Positions 31,494 to 39,146 of a DNA stretch of 64,000 nt are shown here, one piece after another. Below the pieces are notes generated by a model. The model worked only from the letters and a program-made list of their open reading frames with translations, had not been told where the DNA came from and searched no databases. The first letter of the stretch is position 1; every line of letters begins with the position of its first letter. The stretch covers positions 2,604,001-2,668,000 of the forward strand of contig NZ_JAFBBO010000001.1 of the NCBI RefSeq assembly GCF_016907235.1, read 5' to 3'. Position numbers and translations under genes: made by a program. Source of the DNA: Oerskovia jenensis. Lineage in GTDB: Bacteria > Actinomycetota > Actinomycetes > Actinomycetales > Cellulomonadaceae.

Positions 31494-32725
31494 CCAGTGG
31501 TGGAGAGCTGCCGCCTCCCGGCGACGGGGCGCGGCGCGCTGCGGAGCGCGCGGGCACGACGGGGCAGGCCGGCCGCTCGGGCGAGATCGCGACGCTCGTC
31601 CTCGCCGCGGCCGTGGGGGCACTCTTCCTCGCCTTCGCCGTGGCGGAGTCGCCCGGCTCCCCGCCCCTGCGCTGGGTCGCGGACGCTGCTGCGGGCATCG
31701 CCGCAGTGGCGCTCCTGAGGATCCGTCGTTCCCGGCCGGTGCTGGTCGCGGTCCTGCTCGTCGTCGCCGCGGCGTTCTGCTCGTCGGTGCTGGGAGCGAT
31801 GTTCGTCGCCGTGGCCTCGCTGGCCACGTGGCGCCGGTGGTGGCCCGTCGCGGGTGTCGGTGTGCTGTTCCTCGCGAGCAGCGCGCTCGACGACCTGACC
31901 GGCGACGCGACCGGACCGTGGTGGCAGCGGGGCGCCGTCGCGGCCGGGGTCTACGCCGCGTGCGTCGGGCTCGGCGCGTACCAGGGGAACCGGCGGGAGC
32001 TCGTCGAGGCGCTGAGCGAGCGGGCCCGTGCGGCAGAGCGGGAGCAAGCCGCACGCGTCGAGCAGGCGAAGGTCGCCGAGCGCACGCGCATCGCGCGCGA
32101 GATGCACGACGTCCTGGCGCACCGGATCTCGCTGGTCGCGATGAACGCGGGAGTGCTCGCGTTCCGGCCCGACCTCCCGGCAGACGACGTCGCAGAGGCG
32201 GCGGGCGTGGTCCGGGACAACGCGAACCTCGCGCTGGTCGAGCTCCGGCAGGTCCTGGGCGTGCTCCGGTCGTCCGACGCCGACCAGGGCACGATCGTCC
32301 CCGATCGTCCCCAGCCGACCCTCGCCGACGTGGACGACCTGGCTCGCGAAGCCGTCGACGCCGGCACACCGGTACGCGTCGAGGTCGTCGCCGCGACGAG
32401 GGAGCATCTGCCCGAGCTGCCGGGACAGCTGAGCAGGGACGGGTACCGGATCGTCCAGGAAGCACTCACCAACGCGCGCAAGCACGCGGCCGGCGCCCAG
32501 GTCGTCGTCCGGATCGACGGCGCCCCGGGCGGGCTGCTGACCGTCGAGGTGCGCAACGCCGCGGGCAGCACGAGCGCACCGCACCAGATCGAGGGAGGAC
32601 GCATGGGACTCGTCGGCATCGCCGAACGAGCACGGTTGGCCGGGGGCCGGCTCGAGCACGGCCCGGACACGCACGGAGGCTACGTGCTGCGGACCGTTCT
32701 GCCCTGGCCCGGGGAGGACTCGTGA
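31490..32725 (+). CDS. DesK/NarX-type sensor histidine kinase (start uncertain)
   Basis: A roughly 411-residue kinase with five hydrophobic segments (about 30-165). The HisKA_3 box is RIAREMHDVLAHRISLVAMN with the phospho-histidine near residue 206. A long coiled stretch (SERARAAEREQAARVEQAK) precedes it, and the HATPase N-box EALTNARKHA and G-box GRMGLVGIAERARLAGG follow. No ATG, GTG or TTG exists in frame near the N-terminus. CTG 31490, which overlaps the CPBP stop as CTGA behind CGGGGGTG, would give the complete first helix; the next choice, GTG 31613, removes about 40 residues. The regulator start overlaps this stop by 4 nt. Confidence 0.82.
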   Translation: MTSGGELPPPGDGARRAAERAGTTGQAGRSGEIATLVLAAAVGALFLAFAVAESPGSPPLRWVADAAAGIAAVALLRIRRSRPVLVAVLLVVAAAFCSSVLGAMFVAVASLATWRRWWPVAGVGVLFLASSALDDLTGDATGPWWQRGAVAAGVYAACVGLGAYQGNRRELVEALSERARAAEREQAARVEQAKVAERTRIAREMHDVLAHRISLVAMNAGVLAFRPDLPADDVAEAAGVVRDNANLALVELRQVLGVLRSSDADQGTIVPDRPQPTLADVDDLAREAVDAGTPVRVEVVAATREHLPELPGQLSRDGYRIVQEALTNARKHAAGAQVVVRIDGAPGGLLTVEVRNAAGSTSAPHQIEGGRMGLVGIAERARLAGGRLEHGPDTHGGYVLRTVLPWPGEDS

Positions 32726-33387
32726 CGTCGTCCGAGGACCCGGTCCGCGTCGTCCTGGTCGACGACGAACAGCTCGTCCGAGCCGGGTTGCGCATGATGC
32801 TCGGCGCAGACCCCGGCATCGACGTCGTGGGCGAGGCGGACGACGGGGTGCAGGCCCTGCGGCTCGTCGAGGAGACGTCCCCGCAGGTCGTCCTGATGGA
32901 CATCCGGATGCCGCGCATGGACGGCCTGGAGGCGCTGCGGCGGCTGCGGACCACCCACCCGGACCTGGCCGTGATCATGCTGACCACGTTCGACACCGAC
33001 GACATGGTCCTCACCGCGCTGCGCGACGGAGCCACGGGCTTCCTCCTGAAGAACACCGCACCGCCCGACCTGCTCGCGGCGGTCCGGGCCGTCTCGGCCG
33101 GCCGGCCGATCCTCTCGCCCTCGGTCACGGCCCAGCTCATCGCCGCGGTGGCGCACCGGACGGACCGGGGCACGGTCACGGACGCACGCGAGCGCCTGGC
33201 GACCCTCACGGAACGCGAGGCGGAGGTCGCCCAGGCGGTCGCGCGCGGGCTGTCCAACGCGGGCATCGCCGCCGAGCTCTTCATGAGCATCGGGACCGTC
33301 AAGTCCCACATCGGGCACCTGTTCGACAAGCTCGGCGTCGACAACCGGGTGCAGATCGCCCTGATGGTCCGCGACGCCGCCGACTGA
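32722..33387 (+). CDS. NarL/FixJ-family response regulator
   Basis: A 221-residue regulator, cognate to the kinase 31490-32725 (GTGA overlap). The receiver has DD14-15, phospho-acceptor D60 in VVLMDIRMPRMDG, LTTFDTDD and K in FLLKN. The LuxR HTH has LTEREAEVAQAVARGLSNAG and SIGTVKSHIGHLFDKLG. Start GTG 32722 gives MTSSEDPVRVVLVDDE. Downstream, after 115 nt, lies an LVQTG-anchored surface protein that could be a target. The spacer has GACCAAAGTCGG next to GACATCG, possible regulator sites, but no clear dyad. Confidence 0.9.
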   Translation: MTSSEDPVRVVLVDDEQLVRAGLRMMLGADPGIDVVGEADDGVQALRLVEETSPQVVLMDIRMPRMDGLEALRRLRTTHPDLAVIMLTTFDTDDMVLTALRDGATGFLLKNTAPPDLLAAVRAVSAGRPILSPSVTAQLIAAVAHRTDRGTVTDARERLATLTEREAEVAQAVARGLSNAGIAAELFMSIGTVKSHIGHLFDKLGVDNRVQIALMVRDAAD

Positions 33388-33502
33388 GGTCGCGCCGCCG
33401 ACTGAGGCGGCGAGGTCCCGAACCGGACATCGACCAAAGTCGGGCGTCCTGGTCGACGCCGGGTCGATCCGCCGCAGGGGGTGCGGGCGGGAGGCTGGAG
33501 GC

Positions 33503-34453
33503 ATGTCCTCGACAGACGCCCACCGCCCCCGCACGTTCCGTACCGCCGCCGCCCGCACCGTGCAGGTGGGCGCTCTCGTGCTCGCCGTCACCGCCACGCT
33601 GCCACTGGCCGCGTCGACGGCCCACGCCGATCCGGCGCCGGGTGAGCCGACGTGCCAGGACGTCGGCGCCGACCAGCTCGGCCGCGGTGACGACGGACGG
33701 TTCCCGATCGGCGACACCGGCCTCGTGCTCGTCCTCCAGCGTTCCGTGGTGTCGGTCGAGGGCGACGGGCCGAACCTCCGCAGCCTCACCGTCGTCACGG
33801 CCGAGGGGCGAGCGCTGCCGGGCTGGGGGTCCGGGGCGGACCTGCACGGCGAGCTGAACGCACCGACCTACGACCACGTGCGGGTCTGCTGGGAGGCTCC
33901 GGCCACCGAGCACGTCGAGGTTCCCGAGACGACCCCGACGACGGTGCCGTGGACGGACGTGGAGGAGCCGTCCACGACCCCGTGGACGCAGGTCACCGAA
34001 CGACCTGGGACCACCCCGACGGCGACCGTCCCCACGAAGCGGTCGACGGCGGCGACGGACACGAAGTGGTCGACGATCCTCGAGCCGACCGACGAGCCGA
34101 GCACTCCCGTGGACCGGAAGCGCTCGACGCCCACCACCACGCAGGAGCCGACGACGCCCCCGCAGGAGCCGACGACGCCCGCGGCGAACCTCGCTCAGCC
34201 CGAGGTCCCCGGGGACGTGACCGAGGCCGCCGACAGCACGCCGGCTCCGTCGGCGACCACGCAGCCGGCCGCTGCCGCGCAGGTCAGGACGGCCACCCCG
34301 TCCGAGGCGCCCGTCGAACGGCTCGTCCAGACCGGTGCCGAGACGATGCCGCTGGTCGTGGCGAGCACGTCCCTGGTGGTCCTCGGCGGTGTCCTCGTGC
34401 ACCTCTCGCGCCCGTCGCGTCGCCCCGCCGCTCGTCGGCGCAGCGTCCGGTGA
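33503..34453 (+). CDS. Secreted, cell-wall-anchored hypothetical protein (LVQTG sorting signal)
   Basis: A 316-residue exported protein. Signal peptide about 1-42 (ending STAHADPAPG). A small folded domain (about 43-132) has two cysteines, in EPTCQDVG and VRVCWEAP, probably disulfide-bonded, and the strands GLVLVLQRSVVSVEG and LRSLTVVTAEG. The next 130 residues are Thr/Pro/Glu/Lys-rich repeats (TTPTTVPWT, TQEPTTPPQEPTTP) forming a wall-spanning stalk. The end is LVQTG, a helix and Arg-rich tail (RPAARRRSVR), a sorting signal of the LAxTG/class E type. The small domain has no family I recognise. It follows a CPBP/TCS cluster. Confidence 0.75.
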   Translation: MSSTDAHRPRTFRTAAARTVQVGALVLAVTATLPLAASTAHADPAPGEPTCQDVGADQLGRGDDGRFPIGDTGLVLVLQRSVVSVEGDGPNLRSLTVVTAEGRALPGWGSGADLHGELNAPTYDHVRVCWEAPATEHVEVPETTPTTVPWTDVEEPSTTPWTQVTERPGTTPTATVPTKRSTAATDTKWSTILEPTDEPSTPVDRKRSTPTTTQEPTTPPQEPTTPAANLAQPEVPGDVTEAADSTPAPSATTQPAAAAQVRTATPSEAPVERLVQTGAETMPLVVASTSLVVLGGVLVHLSRPSRRPAARRRSVR

Positions 34454-34478
34454 GGCGGTAGCACCGCCCCCAAGACTC

Positions 34479-34522
34479 GTGTCGGGGCGGGCGTGACGTC
34501 GAGGCCACGCCCGCTCCGGCAC
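34479..34522. terminator. Bidirectional hairpin terminator
   Basis: GTGTCGGGGCGGGCGTG (34479-34495) pairs with CACGCCCGCTCCGGCAC (34506-34522) in 15 of 17 positions. It lies between convergent genes (surface protein stop 34453, epimerase stop 34618). Confidence 0.7.
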
Positions 34523-34617
34523 GACCGACCACCCCCACGGACCGGTCGTCGGACGTGCACCCGGGAAGCCCCGGCCACGTCCTGTCGACGGGTCCGTGCT
34601 CGTCCCGGCGCGGGGCG

Positions 34618-35619
34618 TCAGCCCGCGAGCGCCCGCGCCTCCTTGTCCGGGTCGAGCCCCACCCCGGGGCGGTCCGCACGCTGGGGAGCGCCGTCGTCGG
34701 GCAGGGTTCCCAGCCACGCCCACGTGTCCGCGACCGTCTCCTCGACAGGCCGGTTGCGCAGTCCCGCCGCGAGTGCGCGCGACACGTCGCCGCGGTGCAG
34801 GGTGTCGTGCAGCTCGCCCGGGGGGAGCCAGACGGGCAGCTCGGTCCAGGGTGCGATGCCCGCGGCCTCGATGGCCTCGGGCGATGTCCAGCGCAGCTCG
34901 GCGTCCGAGCCCGTCGCGGCCACGCACGCCTCGAGCAGCTCGGCCATGGTCGCGTGCCCGCTGGGGCTCACGACGTTGTACGGTCCACCGAGCCCCTGCT
35001 CGGTCGCGTCGAGCACGAACGCGGCGAGGTCGCGCGCGTCGACGTACTGCAGCGGCAGCGCGCCGGGACCGGGGGCGAGCACGGGCCCGCCGCGGGCGAT
35101 CCGCTGCAACCACCAGGGCAGACGCCCCACGTTCTCCCGCGGCCCCAGGATCAGCCCCGCCCGGGCGAGGATCGCACGGTGCCCGAACGACTCCTCGACG
35201 GCCAGCTCGCCGCCGCGCTTGGCGCGTGCGTAGTCGACGTCGGCGCCGTCGTCGGGGGACGCCTCGACGAGGGGGGCGTCCTCGTCCGCCCCGGCCTCGG
35301 CCGGGTAGGTGTAGACCGACCGGCTCGACACGTACACGTACCGGCCCACGCGGTCGTCGAGCAGGCGGGTGGCGTCGCGGACCACGCTCGGGGCCCCCGA
35401 CCACGTGTCGACCGCGACGTCCCACTCGCCGTCCGCGAGGGCGTCCAGGCCCCCGACGGCGGTGCGGTCACCGTGCCGGACCCGCACCCCGTGCGGCGCC
35501 TCGCGCGTGCCCCGGTGGAACGTCGTGACGTCCCAGCCGCGACCCAGCGCGTCGTCGACGACCGCGCGTCCCACGAACTCCGTCCCGCCCAGCACCAGCA
35601 ACCGCGTCCCGTCCGTCAT
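34618..35619 (-). CDS. NAD-dependent epimerase/dehydratase-family protein
   Basis: A 333-residue SDR-extended protein. The N-terminal cofactor site is LLVLGGTEFVGRAVVDDAL (GGTxFVGR), followed by TFHRGTR with an arginine typical of NADP binding. The active-site region has YVSSRSVYT with YARAKRGGE (YxxxK). It resembles the group containing CsfB/RNA-binding relatives and reductases acting on NAD-linked substrates; the substrate is not deducible. Its GPGALPLQYVDARDLAAF block is conserved in the family. Start ATG 35619; divergent from the transporter at 35756. Confidence 0.83.
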   Translation of the reverse strand: MTDGTRLLVLGGTEFVGRAVVDDALGRGWDVTTFHRGTREAPHGVRVRHGDRTAVGGLDALADGEWDVAVDTWSGAPSVVRDATRLLDDRVGRYVYVSSRSVYTYPAEAGADEDAPLVEASPDDGADVDYARAKRGGELAVEESFGHRAILARAGLILGPRENVGRLPWWLQRIARGGPVLAPGPGALPLQYVDARDLAAFVLDATEQGLGGPYNVVSPSGHATMAELLEACVAATGSDAELRWTSPEAIEAAGIAPWTELPVWLPPGELHDTLHRGDVSRALAAGLRNRPVEETVADTWAWLGTLPDDGAPQRADRPGVGLDPDKEARALAG

Positions 35620-35755
35620 ACCCTCGACTCTGCCCGCTGCGGGCGCGGCGCGAAAGCCCGCGACGCCCAGGGCGTACGAGCGCAGGGAGCGACGCCGACC
35701 TGGCGACGGGTCGGGCGGCGCGCTCCCGGGGGCGGGGACGAGCAGGGAGAGCAGC

Positions 35756-36943
35756 GTGGCAGGTCGACGGGTACGGGTGCCGCTGTGGGCGGCGGCGGTC
35801 GTCGTGGGCGTCCTCGTGGTCGCGGTCGGGTGGTTGCCGCTCGATCGTGCGGGAGAGCTCGCGGCGCGCGTCGGTCCCATCCTGCTGTTCCTCGTCGCGA
35901 TCACCGTGGTCGCGGAGATGTGCGCGGCCGCCGGCCTGTTCGACGCCGCAGCCTCCTGGGCGTTGCGTCTCGCCCGGGGCGGCCGCCTGCGCCTGTGGGG
36001 GCTCGTGGTGCTCCTCGCGAGCGCGTGCACGGTCGTCCTGTCGCTCGACACCACGGCCGTCCTGGTCACGCCCGTGGTCCTGACGATCGCGCGTCGCACG
36101 GGGTCCAGGCCGCTGCCCTTCGCGCTCACAGTGCTCGCGCTCGCGAACACGGCCTCGCTGCTGCTGCCCGTCTCCAACCTGACGAACCTGCTCGCGGCCC
36201 ACCGGCTCGCGGGGCTCCAGCCGGGCGTCCCGTACGCCGCGACCATGTGGCTGCCGGCGCTCGTGGTGGTCGCGGTGACGGTCGCCTACCTGTTCGCGGC
36301 TCACCACCGGGACCTGCGCGGGACGTTCGACGCGCTCCCGCTGGTCGCCGAGCGCGACCACGTGCTCCTGCCGCTCGCCGCACTGGTGACGGTCGCGCTC
36401 GGGGTGTGCTTCGCCGTCGGGCTGCCCGTGCCCGCCGTCGCGACGGCGGGGGCCGTGGTGCTGCTGGTGGTGACGCTCGTGCGGCGCCGCGACCTCGTGG
36501 CGCCCGTCGGGGAGCTCGTGCCGTGGCGGACCGTCCTGGTCCTCGCCGCGCTCTTCGTGACCGTCGAGGCGTGGCAGGTCCACGGGCTCGGGGACCTGCT
36601 CGCGCGGTTCGCGGGCACCGGGACCGGGACGGGCGACCTGCTCCAGGTCGCGGGGGTCGGCGCCCTCGCGGCCAACGTCGTGAACAACCTGCCGGCCTAC
36701 CTCGCGCTCGAACCCGCCGCCGCGGCCGACCCCGCGCGCCTCGCGGCGCTGCTCGTCGGTGTGAACGCCGGTCCGCTGATCACGCCGTGGGCGTCGGTCG
36801 CGACCGTGCTGTGGTGGGTCCAGTGCTCGCGGCACTGGATGGGGTTCCGCGAGGTCGGCTGGTGGCCGCTCGTGCGCCAGGGACTCGTCCTCGCGCCCCT
36901 GGCCGTGGTCGCCGGGACGCTCGCGGTCGCGGCGGTCGCCTAG
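35756..36943 (+). CDS. SLC13/ArsB-superfamily anion transporter
   Basis: A 395-residue polytopic protein with about eleven helices. Landmarks are VLSLDTTAVLVTPVVLTIA (the ArsB/CitM helix with DTTAVL), LALANTASLLLPVSNLTN and, in the second half, ANVVNNLPAYLALEP with VGVNAGPLITPWAS. These paired NxxN regions form the substrate site in the ion transporter superfamily. Arsenite, citrate or other anions are possible; no arsenic genes are near. GTG 35756 has AGGGAGAGCAGC upstream. It converges with the GNAT-like gene at 37064 across a palindrome. Confidence 0.82.
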   Translation: MAGRRVRVPLWAAAVVVGVLVVAVGWLPLDRAGELAARVGPILLFLVAITVVAEMCAAAGLFDAAASWALRLARGGRLRLWGLVVLLASACTVVLSLDTTAVLVTPVVLTIARRTGSRPLPFALTVLALANTASLLLPVSNLTNLLAAHRLAGLQPGVPYAATMWLPALVVVAVTVAYLFAAHHRDLRGTFDALPLVAERDHVLLPLAALVTVALGVCFAVGLPVPAVATAGAVVLLVVTLVRRRDLVAPVGELVPWRTVLVLAALFVTVEAWQVHGLGDLLARFAGTGTGTGDLLQVAGVGALAANVVNNLPAYLALEPAAAADPARLAALLVGVNAGPLITPWASVATVLWWVQCSRHWMGFREVGWWPLVRQGLVLAPLAVVAGTLAVAAVA

Positions 36944-36974
36944 CCGAGCCCAGCCCTCCGGGACCCTCCGGGTG

Positions 36975-37052
36975 CCGAGAACGGGGTTGGGGCCGTCATC
37001 GAGGGAATGGCGACCTCAGCCCCGTTCTCGGGCGCACGGAACCCCGTTCTCG
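36975..37052. repeat. Palindromic element with an extra half-copy
   Basis: CCGAGAACGGGG (36975-36986) pairs with CCCCGTTCTCGG (37020-37031), with weaker inner pairing of GGCCGTCAT with ATGGCGACC. A further half-copy ACCCCGTTCTCG follows, ending near 37052. It separates convergent genes (stops 36943 and 37064). Confidence 0.8.
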
Positions 37053-37063
37053 CGCGCTGCCGC

Positions 37064-37780
37064 TCAGGCCCGCACGCCGATCCACAGCCGCCCGTGCGGC
37101 ACGAGGTCCACGACGGCGTGCTCGACGAACCCGACCGCCCGCATGCCCTCGACGCGCGCCGGGTCGACGACCGCGGTCAGCAGCGGGCCCTCCGCCGGGG
37201 GCACCGGGAGGCCGCCCGGGGTGCGCGGGGCGCTCGCGGGCGCGTCCACGAGGAGGCGCAACGTGTCGGCGCGGTCGGGGCCCTCGACGTCGGGGGCGAC
37301 GGCCGCCGCGACCAGGATCAGTCGCGGGCGGACGGCGTCGAGCGCGTCGGCGATCACGGACTGCGCCACGTCCAGGGCCTGGCGGGTCGCGACGCGTACC
37401 GGTTCCTCGTCGTCGGGCTCGTCGAGCGGGTCGACGCCCACCTCGCGCACCAGGACCCCGCGCAGCTCGTCCTCGAAGGCCGGCACCTCGGGCGGGAGCC
37501 ACACGGTCGTGGCGCGCAGCCCGTCGGAGTCCTCGGCGACCCAGATCTCGCCCTGCTCCAGGATCCCGTGGCTCAGGACCAGGCGGGTCGCGGAGGAGAG
37601 GTGCTCGGGGTCGACCGGGGCGTCGGGGGCGCCGTCGCCGTCGAGGTCGACCACGGGGTGGTCGGCAGTGAGCAGGCGCGCGACGCCGGGCACGTCGACG
37701 AAGCGCGCGCGCCGGACGGTCACGCCGGGCGTCGTCCCGTCGCCCCGGTGGGCGACCGGCTCGGTGTCGGGGTGGGGCAT
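37064..37780 (-). CDS. Putative GNAT-like N-acetyltransferase
   Basis: A 238-residue protein. [18 protein letters not shown] is a typical GNAT opening strand and helix, [20 protein letters not shown] fits the next strands, and [13 protein letters not shown]-like [16 protein letters not shown] precedes a region where the acetyl-CoA loop would be ([20 protein letters not shown]). The usual RxxGxG/A loop is not obvious, so the assignment is tentative and the protein could be catalytically altered. The middle has an acidic stretch ([13 protein letters not shown]). It starts at ATG 37780, divergent from YnfA. Confidence 0.55.
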   Translation of the reverse strand: MPHPDTEPVAHRGDGTTPGVTVRRARFVDVPGVARLLTADHPVVDLDGDGAPDAPVDPEHLSSATRLVLSHGILEQGEIWVAEDSDGLRATTVWLPPEVPAFEDELRGVLVREVGVDPLDEPDDEEPVRVATRQALDVAQSVIADALDAVRPRLILVAAAVAPDVEGPDRADTLRLLVDAPASAPRTPGGLPVPPAEGPLLTAVVDPARVEGMRAVGFVEHAVVDLVPHGRLWIGVRA

Positions 37781-37951
37781 CGGGTCTCCGATCCTTCGGT
37801 GCTGCGGCTCGTGCCAGTCTTGCCTGCCGGCCTGTGAGGGGGCTGTGCGCGAGAGGATGGGCGCGGTGCCGGTCCCGGCACCTGCGCCCGTGCCCGCACC
37901 TACACCCCCGTCGGCACGCGCCGTGGCCGGGCCCGCGCGGGCCCAGGCGCC

Positions 37952-37993
37952 CGCACGCCGCACGCCGCACCCCGCACCCCGCACCCCGCACGA
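37952..37993. repeat. Heptanucleotide tandem repeat before the YnfA ribosome site
   Basis: Six copies of a 7-bp unit, two CGCACGC, three CGCACCC and one CGCACGA, end just before GAGGAGAC and ATG 38008. The unit lies in the 5' untranslated region, so a change in copy number would alter promoter-to-ribosome-site spacing. Confidence 0.85.
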
Positions 37994-38007
37994 CCGAGGA
38001 GACCACC

Positions 38008-38343
38008 ATGACCGTCCTGCGATCGATGCTGCTCTTCGGCGCCGCCGCCCTCTTCGAGATCGGTGGCGCGTGGCTGGTCTGGCAGGGGATCCGCGAGCAC
38101 AAGGGGTGGGTCTGGATCGGGGCGGGGGTCGTGGCGCTCGGGCTGTACGGCTTCTTCGCGACGCTCCAGCCCGACGCGAGCTTCGGCCGGATCCTGGCGG
38201 CGTACGGGGGAGTGTTCGTCGCGGGCTCGCTCGTGTGGGGCATGGCCGTCGACGGTTTCCGTCCGGACCGCTGGGACGTGCTCGGCGCGCTGCTGTGCCT
38301 CGTGGGCGTCGCCGTGATCATGTACGCGCCGCGTCCGCAGTGA
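38008..38343 (+). CDS. YnfA/UPF0060-family membrane protein
   Basis: A 111-residue protein with four helices. [40 protein letters not shown] and [20 protein letters not shown] are the conserved YnfA landmarks including the early Glu and Trp. The family resembles small multidrug-resistance transporters and some members export cations such as quaternary ammonium compounds. A heptanucleotide repeat sits in its leader. The downstream GNAT gene starts 5 nt after its stop, so they are co-transcribed. Confidence 0.88.
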   Translation: MTVLRSMLLFGAAALFEIGGAWLVWQGIREHKGWVWIGAGVVALGLYGFFATLQPDASFGRILAAYGGVFVAGSLVWGMAVDGFRPDRWDVLGALLCLVGVAVIMYAPRPQ

Positions 38344-38348
38344 GTGAG

Positions 38349-38969
38349 ATGTCCTCGACGGCGCCGGCGCCGTTCGCCAGGATGTCGGCCATGCCTTCCC
38401 ACCTCGCGCGCCCCTCGTCCATCAGTACCGACGGTTCCACCAGCACCGACGCGTCCACCAGCACCGACAGGCTCACCAGCACCGACGCGTCCACCAGCGC
38501 CATCGGTGGCGAGGTGGCCGCGCTCTCGGTCCGCGCGTTCGCGGCCGACGACTACTCGTGGCTGCAGGTCTGGTACGAGGACCCGGTGCTCGACGAGGAG
38601 CTCGGCCCGCTCGACGACGAGTGGCTCGCGTACGTCCTGGCCGACGAGACGGGCGAGGAGCTGGTCGTCCTCGCCGACGGTGTGCCCGTCGCGGTGGTCG
38701 GGATCGTGTGGGCGAACGGGGAGAACGCGGCGCACGCCGTCACCGACATCGCCGTCGACCCGGCACGCCGGGGGACGGGCCTGGGGCGCACGGCCCTCGA
38801 CCAGGTCGTGGCTCACGTCGAGCGGGAGGCCCCCGACGGTTGGGTCGCGTTCGTCGACCGGGAGAACCTGGCCGCGTTCGCGTTCTTCTCGGCGCTGGGC
38901 TGGGAGCACGCGGCCGAGCCCGATCCCGAGGACGAGGACGGCATGCACACGTTCGCGCTGCGCCCGTAG
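38349..38969 (+). CDS. GNAT-family acetyltransferase with repeat-rich N-terminus
   Basis: About 206 residues from ATG 38349 (later in-frame ATGs at 38382 and 38391 are alternatives). The first 60 residues are disordered and contain repeated STDxST units, encoded by three copies of an 18-nt unit (38440-38499). The GNAT domain (about 60-205) has LSVRAFAADDYSWLQVWYED, VVGIVWANGENAAHAVTDIA and the acetyl-CoA loop RRGTGLGRTALDQVV, then VDRENLAAFAFFSALGWE. Substrate unknown. It is coupled to YnfA and followed by a perfect terminator. Confidence 0.82.
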   Translation: MSSTAPAPFARMSAMPSHLARPSSISTDGSTSTDASTSTDRLTSTDASTSAIGGEVAALSVRAFAADDYSWLQVWYEDPVLDEELGPLDDEWLAYVLADETGEELVVLADGVPVAVVGIVWANGENAAHAVTDIAVDPARRGTGLGRTALDQVVAHVEREAPDGWVAFVDRENLAAFAFFSALGWEHAAEPDPEDEDGMHTFALRP

Positions 38970-38980
38970 CCGTCCCCCCT

Positions 38981-39033
38981 GGCCCGACGGCGGAGCGCAC
39001 CCGGGCGTCCGGGGCGCGCTCCGCCGTCGGGCC
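38981..39033 (+). terminator. Perfect 18-bp hairpin built from the dispersed motif
   Basis: GGCCCGACGGCGGAGCGC (38981-38998) pairs perfectly with GCGCTCCGCCGTCGGGCC (39016-39033), loop 17 nt, 11 nt after the GNAT stop. Each arm contains GCCGTCGGGC, linking the motif to the palindrome class. Confidence 0.82.
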
Positions 39034-39099
39034 GGGCGTGCGTGACCCACGCCACCCCGTGGCACGGGGAATAACCCCGGGACCCTCCCGGTTCTCCTC

Positions 39100-39125
39100 C
39101 AAGTACATGCAAATGCATCAACTTG
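39100..39125. promoter_or_regulatory. 26-bp dyad, probable repressor operator of the LLM gene
   Basis: CAAGT-N2-ATGCA-N2-TGCAT-N2-ACTTG is perfectly symmetric in its paired blocks, is AT-rich in a GC-rich region, and ends 21 nt before ATG 39147, overlapping where the promoter should lie. Its size and symmetry suit a MarR-type repressor, but no regulator adjoins it. Confidence 0.7.
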
Positions 39126-39146
39126 AAGGACGAGGGAGCAACCCCC

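Noticed and set aside
34555-37671. 1038-codon plus-strand open frame
   Set aside because: Crosses the epimerase and transporter genes out of frame and is dominated by Arg/Pro/Gly.
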